A stretch of DNA of 64,000 nt from Streptomyces sp. SJL17-4 (GCF_036826855.1 NZ_CP104578.1:6816501-6880500); one strand, 5' to 3'. Counted from the first letter of the stretch, positions 8,093 through 15,748 are shown. Program-made: numbers and translations. Notes: generated by a model from the sequence alone, not told the origin.

Positions 8093-8306
8093 GAGCTCCC
8101 CCGTCGGCTTGCGAGAAGGTGCCGGAGCGTGATGTTCCGGCCCGCGCCTGTGACCGACTCGAAACTATCCGGCCGGGGGGCCATGAAACGTGCCCTCTCG
8201 CCCCACCGGCCGAAACTGGGGCTTGACGGGCACCTCCCTTCCAGGTCGCGGGCGCACAGCCGACGCCGCGGGCCTGTGAAGTGACCGGAACCGGAGCCAT
8301 GCCCTG

Positions 8307-9221
8307 TCAGGTGGATTCAGCCGTTCCGGCGCCGACGGAGGACCGCGCGCGTGAGCGGGATACGGCCACACCGGCCAGGCACAGCGCGCCCCCGGCGAGC
8401 GTGAGCAGTCCCGGCAGTTCGCCGAGGAACAGCCACGCCATCAGCACCACCAGGGCGGGCACGGCGTATGTCGTCGCGCCCATCCGTCCCGCGGTCGTCC
8501 GGGCCAGGGCGTAGGCCCAGGTCGTGAACGCGAGCGCGGTCGGGAACACGCCCAGATAGACCATGTTCAGGGTCGCCGACAGTGGGGCCCGGCCCGCCTC
8601 GTCGACCAGCTGCCCGGCGAACGGCAGACAGGCCACCGCCCCCACCAGGCACCCGAACGTCGTCACCTGGAGCGCGCTGCCGTGGGCGAGCGCCGGCTTC
8701 TGCGCCACGACCCCGCCCGCGTACGCCATCGCCGCGAGGACACAGAGGAACACGCCGAGCACCGAGGCGTGCGCGCCGGAGGAGGCGCTGGACATCGAGA
8801 GGCCCACGACCACCGCGCCCGCGAAGGAGACCGCCATGCCCGCGACCAGCCGCGGCGGCAGGGACTCCTTCAGGAACCGGGCGCCGAGCAGTGCGATCAG
8901 GATCGGTCCGATGTTCACCACCATCGCCGCCGTGCCCGCGTCGACCTCCTGCTCGCCCCAGTTGAGCACCACCATGTACACCCCGAACCAGAGCAGGCCC
9001 GAGACCAGGATCCCCGGCCAGGCCGCCCGGGGCGGCAGTCCCTCCCGTCGGATCAGGAGGACGGCTCCCAGGACCAGGGCGCCGGCGAGCAGCCGTCCGA
9101 GCGCGAGCGCGCCGGGGGAGTAGGCCTCTCCCGCGCTGCGGATGGAGACGAAGGCGGAGGCCCACAGGACGACCGTGACACCGGCGGCGGCGAGGGCGAG
9201 CCGCGAGGATTGCTTCTGCAT
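8307..9221 (-). CDS. EamA-family DMT transporter
   Basis: A 304-aa, ten-helix protein with two EamA repeats. The first half contains GVTVVLWASAFVSIRSAGE and the second ends with a short basic tail (SRSRARSSVG). These transporters export amino acids or metabolites or act as drug exporters; the substrate cannot be told here. The start at 9221 is the MQKQ methionine just before the first helix. It lies downstream of and in the same direction as the ArsR-type regulator gene, 71 nt apart. Confidence 0.85.
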   Translation of the reverse strand: MQKQSSRLALAAAGVTVVLWASAFVSIRSAGEAYSPGALALGRLLAGALVLGAVLLIRREGLPPRAAWPGILVSGLLWFGVYMVVLNWGEQEVDAGTAAMVVNIGPILIALLGARFLKESLPPRLVAGMAVSFAGAVVVGLSMSSASSGAHASVLGVFLCVLAAMAYAGGVVAQKPALAHGSALQVTTFGCLVGAVACLPFAGQLVDEAGRAPLSATLNMVYLGVFPTALAFTTWAYALARTTAGRMGATTYAVPALVVLMAWLFLGELPGLLTLAGGALCLAGVAVSRSRARSSVGAGTAEST

Positions 9222-9292
9222 GGCTCGACCGTAGGACGTGGACCCTTCGGCGCTCACCGCAATATCCCGGGTGCCACCGGACGGCAGCCGCC

Positions 9293-9988
9293 TCATCGCA
9301 GTTCCTCCGGAGCGATGCCCAGGTGGGCGTACAGCGCGCTCTCGCCCCGCCCGGTCACCTTCACGGCCCGCTCGGACCCGATCCGTACGCACCACTCGGC
9401 GTCCAGCGCGTGCCGGCACAGCGCGGCGCCCGCGAGCCCCGCGAGGTGCGGCCGGCGTTCGGTCCAGTCGAGGCAGCCGCGCGCGACGGGCCGCCGCCCG
9501 CGGCGTACGAGGGGGATGCCCAGCTCGTCAAACCAGGTCAGGCCCCGGTCCGTGAGGGCGAACCCGGTGTCCTGGCGCAGCAGCCCCCGGGCGGTCATCG
9601 CCTCGGTGATCGCGATGCCGAGCCGCCCGGCGAGATGGTCGTAACAGGTCCTTCCCCGGGCCATCGCCCGTCCGGCGCTCGCGGCGCCCAGCGAGCGGGG
9701 CGGCGCGGGCACCACCGGCTCGGACCGGGTGGCCAGGTCCTCGACGAGATGCGCGATCCCGGGGTCGGCGAGGCGCACGTACCGGTGGCGGCCCTGCCGT
9801 TCCTCCGTGAGCACCCCGCCGGTGACGAGCTTTCCGAGGTGCTCGCTGGCGGTGGACGGCGCCACGCCCGCGTGCCGGGCGAGTTCCCCGGAGGTCCAGG
9901 CCCGCCCGTCGAGCAGGGCGAGCAGGAACGCGGCGCGGGTCTCGTCCGCGAAGAGCGCCGCGAGCGCGGCGAGGTCACTGGCTGCCAT
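9293..9988 (-). CDS. ArsR-like winged-helix transcriptional regulator
   Basis: About 231 aa. The N-terminal winged helix (LAALFADETRAAFLLALLDGRAWTSGELARHAGVAPSTASEHLGKL) is of the ArsR/HTH_20 type, followed by a wing (EERQGRHRYVRL). The remaining 130 residues are a C-terminal domain with Cys residues (RTCYDHL, GCLDW, LCRHALDAEWC), the kind seen in Streptomyces DUF-type ArsR proteins. An alternative GTG at 10006 directly follows the stop of the upstream TetR gene. I prefer the ATG at 9988. It may control the transporter gene that follows. Confidence 0.75.
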   Translation of the reverse strand: MAASDLAALAALFADETRAAFLLALLDGRAWTSGELARHAGVAPSTASEHLGKLVTGGVLTEERQGRHRYVRLADPGIAHLVEDLATRSEPVVPAPPRSLGAASAGRAMARGRTCYDHLAGRLGIAITEAMTARGLLRQDTGFALTDRGLTWFDELGIPLVRRGRRPVARGCLDWTERRPHLAGLAGAALCRHALDAEWCVRIGSERAVKVTGRGESALYAHLGIAPEELR

Positions 9989-10006
9989 GCGACCAGCGTC
10001 CCGCAC

Positions 10007-10738
10007 TCACGCTTCGGCGGCGGCCGAACCGTCCTGCGGTGCGGAGGGCCGGGCCTCCCGCGGTGCGGAGGGCCGGGCCGAGGCGCGCGCCGCGGACTCG
10101 CGCACCTGGGCCTCGTACTGGAGCCGCAGCCCGTCGAGCAGCGCCCGCAGGCCCGTGGCGAACGCGCCCTCGTCGACCTTCTGCCGGTGCTCGGCGAGTC
10201 GGTGCGCCTGGCCGAGGTGGGGGTAGTCGGCGGCGTCGTAGGCCGTCTCGTCGTCGACGAAGCCGCGCGCGAAGGAGCCGAGCGCGGAGCCGGTGACGAA
10301 GTACCGCATCAGCGCGCCGATGGAGGTGGCCTGGGATGGCGGCCAGCCCGCGCGGACCATCGCGCCGAAGACGGCGTCCGCGACGCGCAGTCCCGCCGGG
10401 CGGCGGCCGGGGCCCTGGGCGAGCACCGGAACGATGTGCGGGTGGTCGGCGAGGGCGGCGCGGTAGGAGACGGCCCAGTCGTGCAGCGCCGTCTGCCAGT
10501 CGCGGCCGTCGTCCTCCGTGAACATCGACAGATCGATCTTCGAGCTCACCGCGTCGGCGACGGCGTCGAGGATCTCGTCCTTGGTGCGGAAGTGGTTGTA
10601 GAGCGAGGGCCCGCTCACCCCGAGTTCGGCCGCGAGCCGCCGGGTCGAGAGCGCGCCGAGGCCCTCCGCGTCGACGAGCGCGCCCGCCGTCTCGACGATG
10701 CGGTCTCGGCTGAGCAGGGGCTTGCGCGGTCGGGCCAT
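10007..10738 (-). CDS. TetR-family regulator (divergent from acyl-CoA dehydrogenase)
   Basis: A 243-aa TetR protein with HTH LSTRRLAAELGVSGPSLYNHFRTKDEIL and a TetR_C_1-like ligand domain. The C-terminus is a repetitive Ala/Pro/Ser-rich tail (ASARPSAPREARPSAPQDGSAAAEA); its DNA holds the direct repeat GGTGCGGAGGGCCGGGCC (10037-10082). It faces the acyl-CoA dehydrogenase gene across a 71-bp gap with an A/T-rich island, the likely control point. Confidence 0.8.
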   Translation of the reverse strand: MARPRKPLLSRDRIVETAGALVDAEGLGALSTRRLAAELGVSGPSLYNHFRTKDEILDAVADAVSSKIDLSMFTEDDGRDWQTALHDWAVSYRAALADHPHIVPVLAQGPGRRPAGLRVADAVFGAMVRAGWPPSQATSIGALMRYFVTGSALGSFARGFVDDETAYDAADYPHLGQAHRLAEHRQKVDEGAFATGLRALLDGLRLQYEAQVRESAARASARPSAPREARPSAPQDGSAAAEA

Positions 10739-10762
10739 GGCGCACATAGTAGGCCTGCACCG

Positions 10763-10790
10763 CAAAAACTAGCAGTGGTAATTAAATAGT
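10763..10790. promoter_or_regulatory. A/T-rich island in the tetR / acyl-CoA dehydrogenase divergent gap
   Basis: The stretch from about 10763 to 10790 (including aaaaactag and ggtaattaaatagt) is strikingly A/T-rich for this genome. ACTA and TAGT form weak outer arms (10768-10771 and 10787-10790). It is the probable shared promoter/operator. The symmetry is imperfect. Confidence 0.4.
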
Positions 10791-10809
10791 CGGGTGAGGT
10801 GGGCGCCGC

Positions 10810-11961
10810 ATGAATCTGGAACTCAGCGAGGAGCAGGAAGCCGTACGGCGGCTCGCCGAGGACTTCGTCGCGCGCGAGGTCACCCCGCACGCCGTGGCGT
10901 GGGACCGCGCCGAGGAGGTGGACCGGGCCATCGTGAAGAAGCTCGGAGCCGTCGGCTTCCTCGGGCTCACGATCCCGGAGGAGTACGGCGGTTCCGGCGG
11001 CGACCACCTCGCGTACTGCCTCGTGACCGAGGAGCTCGGCCGCGGCGACTCCTCCGTGCGCGGCATCGTCTCCGTCTCCCTCGGCCTGGTCGCCAAGACC
11101 GTCGCCGCCTGGGGCAGTGAGGAGCAGAAGCGGCGGTGGCTGCCCCGGCTCGCGTCCGGCGAGGCGCTCGGCTGCTTCGGCCTCACCGAGCCCGGCACCG
11201 GCTCCGACGCCGGGAACCTCGCCACCCGGGCCGTGCGCGACGGCGACGACTACCTCATCAGCGGCACCAAGATGTTCATCACCAACGGCACCTGGGCCGA
11301 GGTCGTGCTGCTCTTCGCCCGCACCAACGACACCCCCGGCCACAAGGGCGTCTCCGCCTTCCTCGTCCCCACCGACACCCCCGGCCTCACCCGTCGCGCC
11401 ATTCACGGCAAGCTCGGATTGCGCGGCCAGGCCACCGCCGAACTCGTCCTCGAGGACGTCCGCGTCCCGGCCGCCGCGATGCTCGGCCCCGAGGGCAAGG
11501 GCTTCACCGTCGCCATGTCCGCCCTCGCCAAGGGCCGGATGTCCGTCGCCGCCGGCTGTGTCGGCATCGCCCAGGCCGCCCTCGACGCGGCCGTCCGGTA
11601 CGCGGGCGAGCGCGAGCAGTTCGGCAAGCCCATCGCCTCCTACCAGCTCGTGCAGGAGCTGATCAGCGACATCGCCGTCGACGTGGACGCCGCCCGGCTG
11701 CTCACCTGGCGGGTCGCCGACCTGATCGACCGCGGCCAGGACTTCGCGACCGCCGCCTCCAAGGCGAAGCTGTACGCCTCCGAGGCCGCCGTCCGCGCCG
11801 CGAACAACGCCCTCCAGGTCTTCGGCGGCTACGGCTACATCGACGAGTACCCGGCCGGGAAGCTCCTCCGGGACGCGCGCGTCATGACCCTGTACGAGGG
11901 CACCAGCCAGATCCAGAAGCTCATCATCGGCCGTGCGCTGACGGGGGTCTCGGCGTTCTGA
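10810..11961 (+). CDS. Acyl-CoA dehydrogenase, short/branched-chain type
   Basis: A 383-aa FAD enzyme with the complete family layout. The N-terminal helical domain starts MNLELSEEQEAVRRLAEDF. The signature CFGLTEPGTGSDAGN lies in the beta domain, followed by REQFGKPIASYQ and GGYGYIDEYPAGKLLRDARVMTLYEGTSQIQ, in which the Glu of YEGTSQIQ is the usual catalytic base. It introduces the alpha-beta double bond in an acyl-CoA in fatty- or branched-acid breakdown. It is probably controlled by the divergent TetR. Confidence 0.92.
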   Translation: MNLELSEEQEAVRRLAEDFVAREVTPHAVAWDRAEEVDRAIVKKLGAVGFLGLTIPEEYGGSGGDHLAYCLVTEELGRGDSSVRGIVSVSLGLVAKTVAAWGSEEQKRRWLPRLASGEALGCFGLTEPGTGSDAGNLATRAVRDGDDYLISGTKMFITNGTWAEVVLLFARTNDTPGHKGVSAFLVPTDTPGLTRRAIHGKLGLRGQATAELVLEDVRVPAAAMLGPEGKGFTVAMSALAKGRMSVAAGCVGIAQAALDAAVRYAGEREQFGKPIASYQLVQELISDIAVDVDAARLLTWRVADLIDRGQDFATAASKAKLYASEAAVRAANNALQVFGGYGYIDEYPAGKLLRDARVMTLYEGTSQIQKLIIGRALTGVSAF

Positions 11962-11976
11962 GTCTCGGCGTTCTGA
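11947..11976 (+). repeat. Perfect 15-bp tandem duplication over a stop codon
   Basis: GTCTCGGCGTTCTGA occurs twice head to tail (11947-11961 and 11962-11976). The first copy encodes the last four residues and stop of the acyl-CoA dehydrogenase; the second lies just after it, so the protein is unchanged. It is a recent slippage-type duplication. Confidence 0.9.
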
Positions 11977-12046
11977 GTACCGGGCGACCGCGACTGAGTA
12001 CGAGGGCGGATGTGGCACGGGGCACATCCGCCCGATGCTGTCCCGC

Positions 12047-12334
12047 ATGAGCGACACACAGGTCAAGCAGCAGAACACCGCCGCCTACTACACGCAGGCC
12101 GTCATCTCCTTCGCGGTCGCCGGCGCGGCCGTGGCCATCGGCGTCTACCAGCTGGAGGCCAGCGCCTGGGTGCGCGCCTTCCTCGCCGTCTCGGTCCTCT
12201 ACCTCACGACCTCGGCCTTCACCCTCGCCAAGGTCGTCCGCGACCGCCAGGAGGCCGGGCAGATCGTCAGCCGGGTCGACCAGGCCCGCCTGGAGAAGCT
12301 CCTCGCCGAGCACGACCCCTTCCAGAAGCTCTGA
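12047..12334 (+). CDS. YiaA/YiaB-family two-helix membrane protein
   Basis: A 95-aa protein with two hydrophobic helices (about 20-40, AVISFAVAGAAVAIGVYQLE; and 46-65, AFLAVSVLYLTTSAFTLAKV) followed by a charged cytoplasmic tail. This matches the YiaAB domain, a family of unknown function. The start at 12047 (MSDTQ) is the best fit; an in-frame ATG at 12035 would add four residues. Confidence 0.8.
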   Translation: MSDTQVKQQNTAAYYTQAVISFAVAGAAVAIGVYQLEASAWVRAFLAVSVLYLTTSAFTLAKVVRDRQEAGQIVSRVDQARLEKLLAEHDPFQKL

Positions 12335-12370
12335 CCGCCCGCCGGGCCCTGAGCTGCCACGCTCCGTCTC

Positions 12371-12404
12371 TAAGCGCTTGCTCACCCTCGTTGGTATGGT
12401 GAGC
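12371..12404. promoter_or_regulatory. Operator-like elements upstream of the TetR gene at 12435
   Basis: TAAGCGCTTGCTCA (12371-12384) contains the palindrome AAGCGCTT and is followed by a 7-bp inverted repeat GCTCACC / GGTGAGC (12380-12386 and 12398-12404). The same AAGCGCTTGCTCA word recurs upstream of the MaoC gene at 13577-13589, which points to one TetR acting on both genes. Confidence 0.6.
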
Positions 12405-12434
12405 GTCCTGACGGGGTCCGAGAGGGAGTGTGGG

Positions 12435-13061
12435 ATGAGCGCGGCGGAGGAGACGCCCGGGGGCGAGGACATGCCCTGGGGCGAGGTCACGCCCGAGGCG
12501 GCCCGGCGACTGCTCGTGGCCGCCGTCGAGGCGTTCGCCGAGCGCGGCTACCACGCCACCACCACCCGGGACATCGCAGGTCGCGCGGGGATGAGCCCGG
12601 CCGCGCTCTACATCCACTACAAGACCAAGGAAGAGCTGCTCCACCGGATCAGCCGCATCGGTCACGACAAGGCCCTGGAGATCCTCCGGGCCGCGGCCGG
12701 CGGCGACGGCACGGCCGCCGAGCGCCTCGCCGACGCCGTGCGCTCCTTCGTCCGCTGGCACGCCGAGCGCCACACCACCGCGCGGGTCGTCCAGTACGAG
12801 CTCGACGCCCTCGGCCCCGAGCACCGGGCCGAGATCGTGGAGCTGCGCCGCCAGTCCGACGCGGCGGTGCGCGGCATCATCGACGAGGGTGTGGCGGCGG
12901 GCGAGTTCGCCGTGCCGGACGTCGCCGGCACCACGGTGGCCGTGCTCTCGCTCTGCATCGACGTCTCGCGCTGGTTCAACGCCCAGGGACGCCGGTCGCC
13001 CGACGAGGTCGGCGCGCTCTACGCCGACCTCGTCCTCAGGATGGTCGGCGCTCAGAAGTAG
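12435..13061 (+). CDS. TetR-family regulator, fatty-acid/CoA-metabolism type
   Basis: A 208-aa TetR protein with HTH TTTRDIAGRAGMSPAALYIHYKTKEELL. The ligand domain (WHAERHTTARVVQYELDALGPEHRAEIVELRR) is of the TetR_C_24 kind common in regulators of acyl-CoA genes. The start at 12435 follows GAGGGAGTGTGGG. It converges with the MaoC gene with a 10-nt overlap of 3' ends. The repeated AAGCGCTTGCTCA sites suggest that it controls itself and the MaoC gene. Confidence 0.82.
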   Translation: MSAAEETPGGEDMPWGEVTPEAARRLLVAAVEAFAERGYHATTTRDIAGRAGMSPAALYIHYKTKEELLHRISRIGHDKALEILRAAAGGDGTAAERLADAVRSFVRWHAERHTTARVVQYELDALGPEHRAEIVELRRQSDAAVRGIIDEGVAAGEFAVPDVAGTTVAVLSLCIDVSRWFNAQGRRSPDEVGALYADLVLRMVGAQK

Positions 13062-13513
13062 TAGCGGGAGACCGACTCGGCGACGCAGACCGGCTTCTCT
13101 GAGCCCTCGCGCTCGACCGTCACGGCCGCCGTCACCTGCACACCGCCGCCGGCCTCCTCGACCTTCGTCAGGACGGCCGTGGCGCGCAGGCGCGAGCCGA
13201 CCGGCACGGGCGCGGGGAAACGCACCTTCTCCGTGCCGTAGTTGAGGCCCATCTTCATGCCCTCGACCCGCAGCACCTGCGGAACGAACAGCGGAAGCAG
13301 CGACAGGGTCAGATAGCCGTGCGCGATGGTCGTGCCGAACGGGCCGGTGGCTGCGCGCTCCGGGTCCACGTGGATCCACTGGTGGTCCCCGGTCGCCTCG
13401 GCGAAGAGGTCGATCCGCTTCTGGTCGATCTCCACCCAGTCGCTGTGCCCCAGCTGCTCGCCGACCCCCGCGCGCAGCTCCTCGGCGGAGGTGAAGATCC
13501 TCGGCTCGGCCAT
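13052..13513 (-). CDS. MaoC-family (R)-hydratase / dehydratase
   Basis: A 153-aa hot-dog-fold protein. The hydratase motif is present: FAEATGDHQWIHVDPERA (D and H of the active site), then GTTIAHGYLTLSLLP. It hydrates enoyl-CoA or dehydrates a 3-hydroxyacyl-CoA. The start at 13513 (MAEPRIF) follows a GGGAACAGGAAC leader. It probably works in acyl-CoA metabolism with the TetR-regulated genes nearby. Confidence 0.88.
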   Translation of the reverse strand: MAEPRIFTSAEELRAGVGEQLGHSDWVEIDQKRIDLFAEATGDHQWIHVDPERAATGPFGTTIAHGYLTLSLLPLFVPQVLRVEGMKMGLNYGTEKVRFPAPVPVGSRLRATAVLTKVEEAGGGVQVTAAVTVEREGSEKPVCVAESVSRYYF

Positions 13514-13556
13514 GTTCCTGTTCCCTTCTGGTCCGGAATGCCCCACCTGGTACGAC

Positions 13557-13589
13557 ATACCCAACGGTCGGTATCCAAGCGCTTGCTCA
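13557..13589. promoter_or_regulatory. Two operator-like sites upstream of maoC-type gene
   Basis: ATACC-N8-GGTAT (13557-13574) is an inverted repeat with 5-bp arms. Three bases later AAGCGCTTGCTCA (13577-13589) repeats the word found before the TetR gene at 12371. Both lie within 80 bp of the MaoC start and are good TetR binding candidates. Confidence 0.6.
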
Positions 13590-13638
13590 GCATGTGGGGG
13601 TGGGCGGTCCGCTGTCAACGGACCAGTAGGGTCGGTGG

Positions 13639-14121
13639 GTGCCGCAGATTCCAGAGAAGATCCACGAGCTCACCGTCGGCCAGGTCTCCGCCCGTAGCGG
13701 GGCCGCCGTCTCCGCCCTCCACTTCTACGAGGCGAAGGGGCTCATCAACAGCCGCCGCACCACGGGCAACCAGCGCCGCTACGGCCGCGACACCCTGCGC
13801 CGGGTCGCCTTCGTCCGCGCCGCGCAGCGCGTGGGGATCCCGCTGGCGACGATCCGCCAGGCCCTCGCCCAGCTCCCGGAGGAGCGCACGCCCACCAACG
13901 AGGACTGGGCCCGGCTCTCGGCCGCCTGGCGCACCGAGCTGGACGAGCGCATCAAACAGCTCGGCCGGCTCCGCGACCACCTGACGGACTGCATCGGCTG
14001 CGGCTGTCTCTCCCTGGAGACCTGCGTGCTGTCCAACCCCGACGACGTCTTCGGCGAGCGGATGGCGGGCTCCCGCCTGCTGCCGGTACGCCGCCCCGCC
14101 CAGGACGGCGACGAGAGCTAG
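13639..14121 (+). CDS. soxR: Redox-sensing MerR-family activator SoxR
   Basis: A 160-aa MerR-family protein. The HTH begins [26 protein letters not shown]. The C-terminal C-x2-C-x-C-x5-C cluster ([12 protein letters not shown], about residues 121-132) binds the [2Fe-2S] sensor. In Streptomyces SoxR responds to redox-active metabolites and controls small oxidoreductases and transporters. The GTG start at 13639 gives the expected N-terminus. Its stop TAG lies in the CTAG that marks the left end of the IS630 element, so the last few residues could have been altered by insertion. Confidence 0.9.
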   Translation: MPQIPEKIHELTVGQVSARSGAAVSALHFYEAKGLINSRRTTGNQRRYGRDTLRRVAFVRAAQRVGIPLATIRQALAQLPEERTPTNEDWARLSAAWRTELDERIKQLGRLRDHLTDCIGCGCLSLETCVLSNPDDVFGERMAGSRLLPVRRPAQDGDES

Positions 14122-14126
14122 CCGCG

Positions 14127-14146
14127 TCAGGCAACGTTTGCCCTGT
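14127..14146 (+). repeat. IS630 left terminal inverted repeat
   Basis: TCAGGCAACGTTTGCCCTGT. It pairs perfectly over 20 bp with 15667-15686 on the opposite strand. Confidence 0.85.
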
Positions 14147-14168
14147 CGTGATGTGACGCGCCGTCCGG

Positions 14169-15122
14169 GTGCTGTGCCGGGCGGCGTGCGACGGTCACCC
14201 TGTCCGGGTGGCGATACGAGTGCAGGTCCGTGAGATCGATGACGACGAGGGGCGGCTGCTGCTGCGGATCATCCGTCGGGGCACCGGGTCGGTGGTGACC
14301 TGGAGGCGGGCCCAGATGGTGCTGCTGTCCGCGCAGGGCATGCCCGTGGCCAGGATCGCCGAGGTGTCGTTCACCAGCGGCGACCGGGTCCGGGATGTGA
14401 TCCACAACTTCAACACCGACGGCTTCGACTCGCTGTATCCGAAGTACAAGGGCGGCCGGCCCAAGACCTTCACGCTGCCCGAACGCCGCGAGATCAAGAA
14501 GATCGCAAAGTCCAAGCCCACCGAGCATGACCTGGGGTTCTCGACCTGGAGTCTGACCAAGCTGGCGGACTTCCTGGTCGCCGAGGGGGTGGTCGACGAC
14601 ATCAGCCACGAGGGCCTGCGCATCCTGCTCCGCGAGGAAGGCGTCTCCTTTCAACGGCTGAAAACCTGGAAGACCTCCCGTGATCCGGACTACGCGGCCA
14701 AGAAGGCCCGCGTCGAGCACCTCTACGCGATCGCCGACGGCGAGGTCGTACCCGAGGACGGCGAGCCCGAAGTCATCTTCTGCATGGACGAGTTCGGTCC
14801 CCTCAACCTGGTGCCCCACCCGGGCCGCCAGTGGGCCGAACGCGGCGGCAAGCACAGGGACCCCGACCGTGAACCCCGCCGACGGCGCCGGGCGACCTAC
14901 AACCGCTACGGCGGAGTGCGGCACCTGTTCGCCGCCCTGCGCTCCTGGCTTAACCGCATCGAGGCCCAGTTCACGGCCCTGCGCTACTTCACCCTCGACG
15001 GCACCGACCACGCCGACCACAAGGAACAGGGCAGCATGATCCGCCGCTACATCATCTGGCGGAACCGTCACGCCGACGACTGGCGCCTACGCGCCGTCGT
15101 CGGCAGGGCGAACGTCGCCTGA
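14169..15122 (+). pseudogene. IS630-family transposase with in-frame internal deletion
   Basis: The frame stays open for 317 codons. It has the N-terminal HTH part (RAQMVLLSAQGMPVARIAEV), the linker DGFDSLYPKYKGGRPKTF and the first catalytic Asp (FCMDEFGPLNL). After GGVRHLFA it jumps straight to ALRSWLNRIEAQFTALRYF. Intact relatives, as I recall them, have about 65-75 residues there, including the second catalytic Asp (the CDN..PH block) and the TPTNSSWLN motif. With the second Asp lost, the DDE enzyme must be inactive. Residue count and frame are otherwise good, so the deletion was in frame. The C-terminus GRANVA is encoded in the inner terminal repeat. The initiation codon is uncertain. Confidence 0.82.
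15105..15122 (-). repeat. Inner, degenerate IS630 right end
   Basis: AGGGCGAACGTCGCCTGA differs at two positions from the outer right repeat at 15669-15686. It overlaps the last codons and stop of the transposase. Confidence 0.75.
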
Positions 15123-15125
15123 GGC

Positions 15126-15596
15126 TCAGCCGATTCTCTTGCGCATCTTCACCGAGGTCGTCTCGTAGCCGAGCGACTCGTAAAGGCCATGTGCGCCGGT
15201 GTTGAACCCGGCGACGCTGAGACCCAGAGTATGAGCGCCCCGCGCCCGGGCGTATTCCTCGCCGAGGAGCATGGCCATTCGGCCCAGGCCCTGACCACGC
15301 TTGTCGGCGTCGATCACAATGTCCCAGACCCACCAGGCACCGGCGTCGTCACTCCTGTCCGGTCCGATCCAGAGGTAGCCGACGGCTACCCCGGCATCGT
15401 CGACCACGTCGAAGACCGCGTGATCCGGGGTCGGTGTCCCGGACGGAAAGGAGAGCGCCATGGTCTCGTCCGCCTGCCGGTAGGCGTCCTCGGACGTCTG
15501 CCCCAGAGCAACGAGCTCCTTGGCGTACTCGGCTCGACTACGTTCGAGCCAGGCAGGGAAGTGTTCGGCGTCCAGAGGACGGAGGGTCGCAGTCAC
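15126..15596 (-). CDS. GNAT-family N-acetyltransferase carried inside the IS-bounded segment
   Basis: A 156-aa GNAT enzyme. It has an N-terminal helix pair (HFPAWLERSRAEYAKELVALGQ), then VGYLWIGP, the acetyl-CoA loop IVIDADKRGQGLGRMAMLL (motif R/Q-x-x-G-x-G/A) and GAHGLYESLGYETTSVKMRK. The substrate is unknown. I chose the GTG at 15596 because GGAAGG lies about 10 nt upstream; a GTG at 15614 is in frame. The gene points towards the transposase and lies wholly between the inner and outer right IS ends, so it may be a passenger gene. Confidence 0.85.
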   Translation of the reverse strand: MTATLRPLDAEHFPAWLERSRAEYAKELVALGQTSEDAYRQADETMALSFPSGTPTPDHAVFDVVDDAGVAVGYLWIGPDRSDDAGAWWVWDIVIDADKRGQGLGRMAMLLGEEYARARGAHTLGLSVAGFNTGAHGLYESLGYETTSVKMRKRIG

Positions 15597-15618
15597 CGGC
15601 CCAGCCTTCCACACCGCC

Positions 15619-15652
15619 GACGCCTGAGCGCTGTCACCCCCGCTCAGGCGTC
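15619..15652. promoter_or_regulatory. 12-bp inverted repeat upstream of the GNAT gene
   Basis: GACGCCTGAGCG (15619-15630) pairs perfectly with CGCTCAGGCGTC (15641-15652) across 10 nt. It sits 23 bp upstream of the GNAT start and could be an operator or the trace of another mobile end. Confidence 0.5.
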
Positions 15653-15666
15653 ACGGCACACGATCA

Positions 15667-15686
15667 ACAGGGCAAACGTTGCCTGA
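15667..15686 (-). repeat. IS630 outer right terminal inverted repeat
   Basis: ACAGGGCAAACGTTGCCTGA is the exact complement of the left repeat. On the plus strand it still encodes R-A-N-V-A-stop, the usual IS630 transposase C-terminus, showing that it came from the end of a transposase copy. Confidence 0.85.
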
Positions 15687-15700
15687 TCCGGCACTAGCGG

Positions 15701-15748
15701 GGGTGTCACCCCGAGCGGGTGTCACCCCGAGTGGGTGTCGCCCCGAGC
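15701..15748 (+). repeat. Three tandem 16-bp repeats
   Basis: GGGTGTCACCCCGAGC (15701), GGGTGTCACCCCGAGT (15717) and GGGTGTCGCCCCGAGC (15733) stand head to tail. They begin four bases past the right CTAG of the IS element and run over the stop codon (15722-15724) of the minus-strand BKACE-like gene. Confidence 0.9.

Larger units (their letters stand above)
14119..15696. mobile_element. Defective IS630-family element enclosing a GNAT gene
   Basis: The element lies between two CTAG sites (14118-14121 and 15694-15697), with TA being the usual IS630 target. Outer terminal inverted repeats are a perfect 20 bp: TCAGGCAACGTTTGCCCTGT at 14127-14146 and its complement at 15667-15686. A third, imperfect copy (AGGGCGAACGTCGCCTGA, 15105-15122, two mismatches to the outer end) closes the transposase gene itself. 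Between this inner end and the outer right end sits a GNAT acetyltransferase gene. The transposase is internally deleted, so the unit cannot move by itself. Confidence 0.8.

Noticed and set aside
15189..15686. Plus-strand open frame ending in RANVA, seemingly a second transposase fragment
   Set aside because: Only the last five codons, lying in the outer IS repeat, match IS630; the rest is antisense to the GNAT gene.
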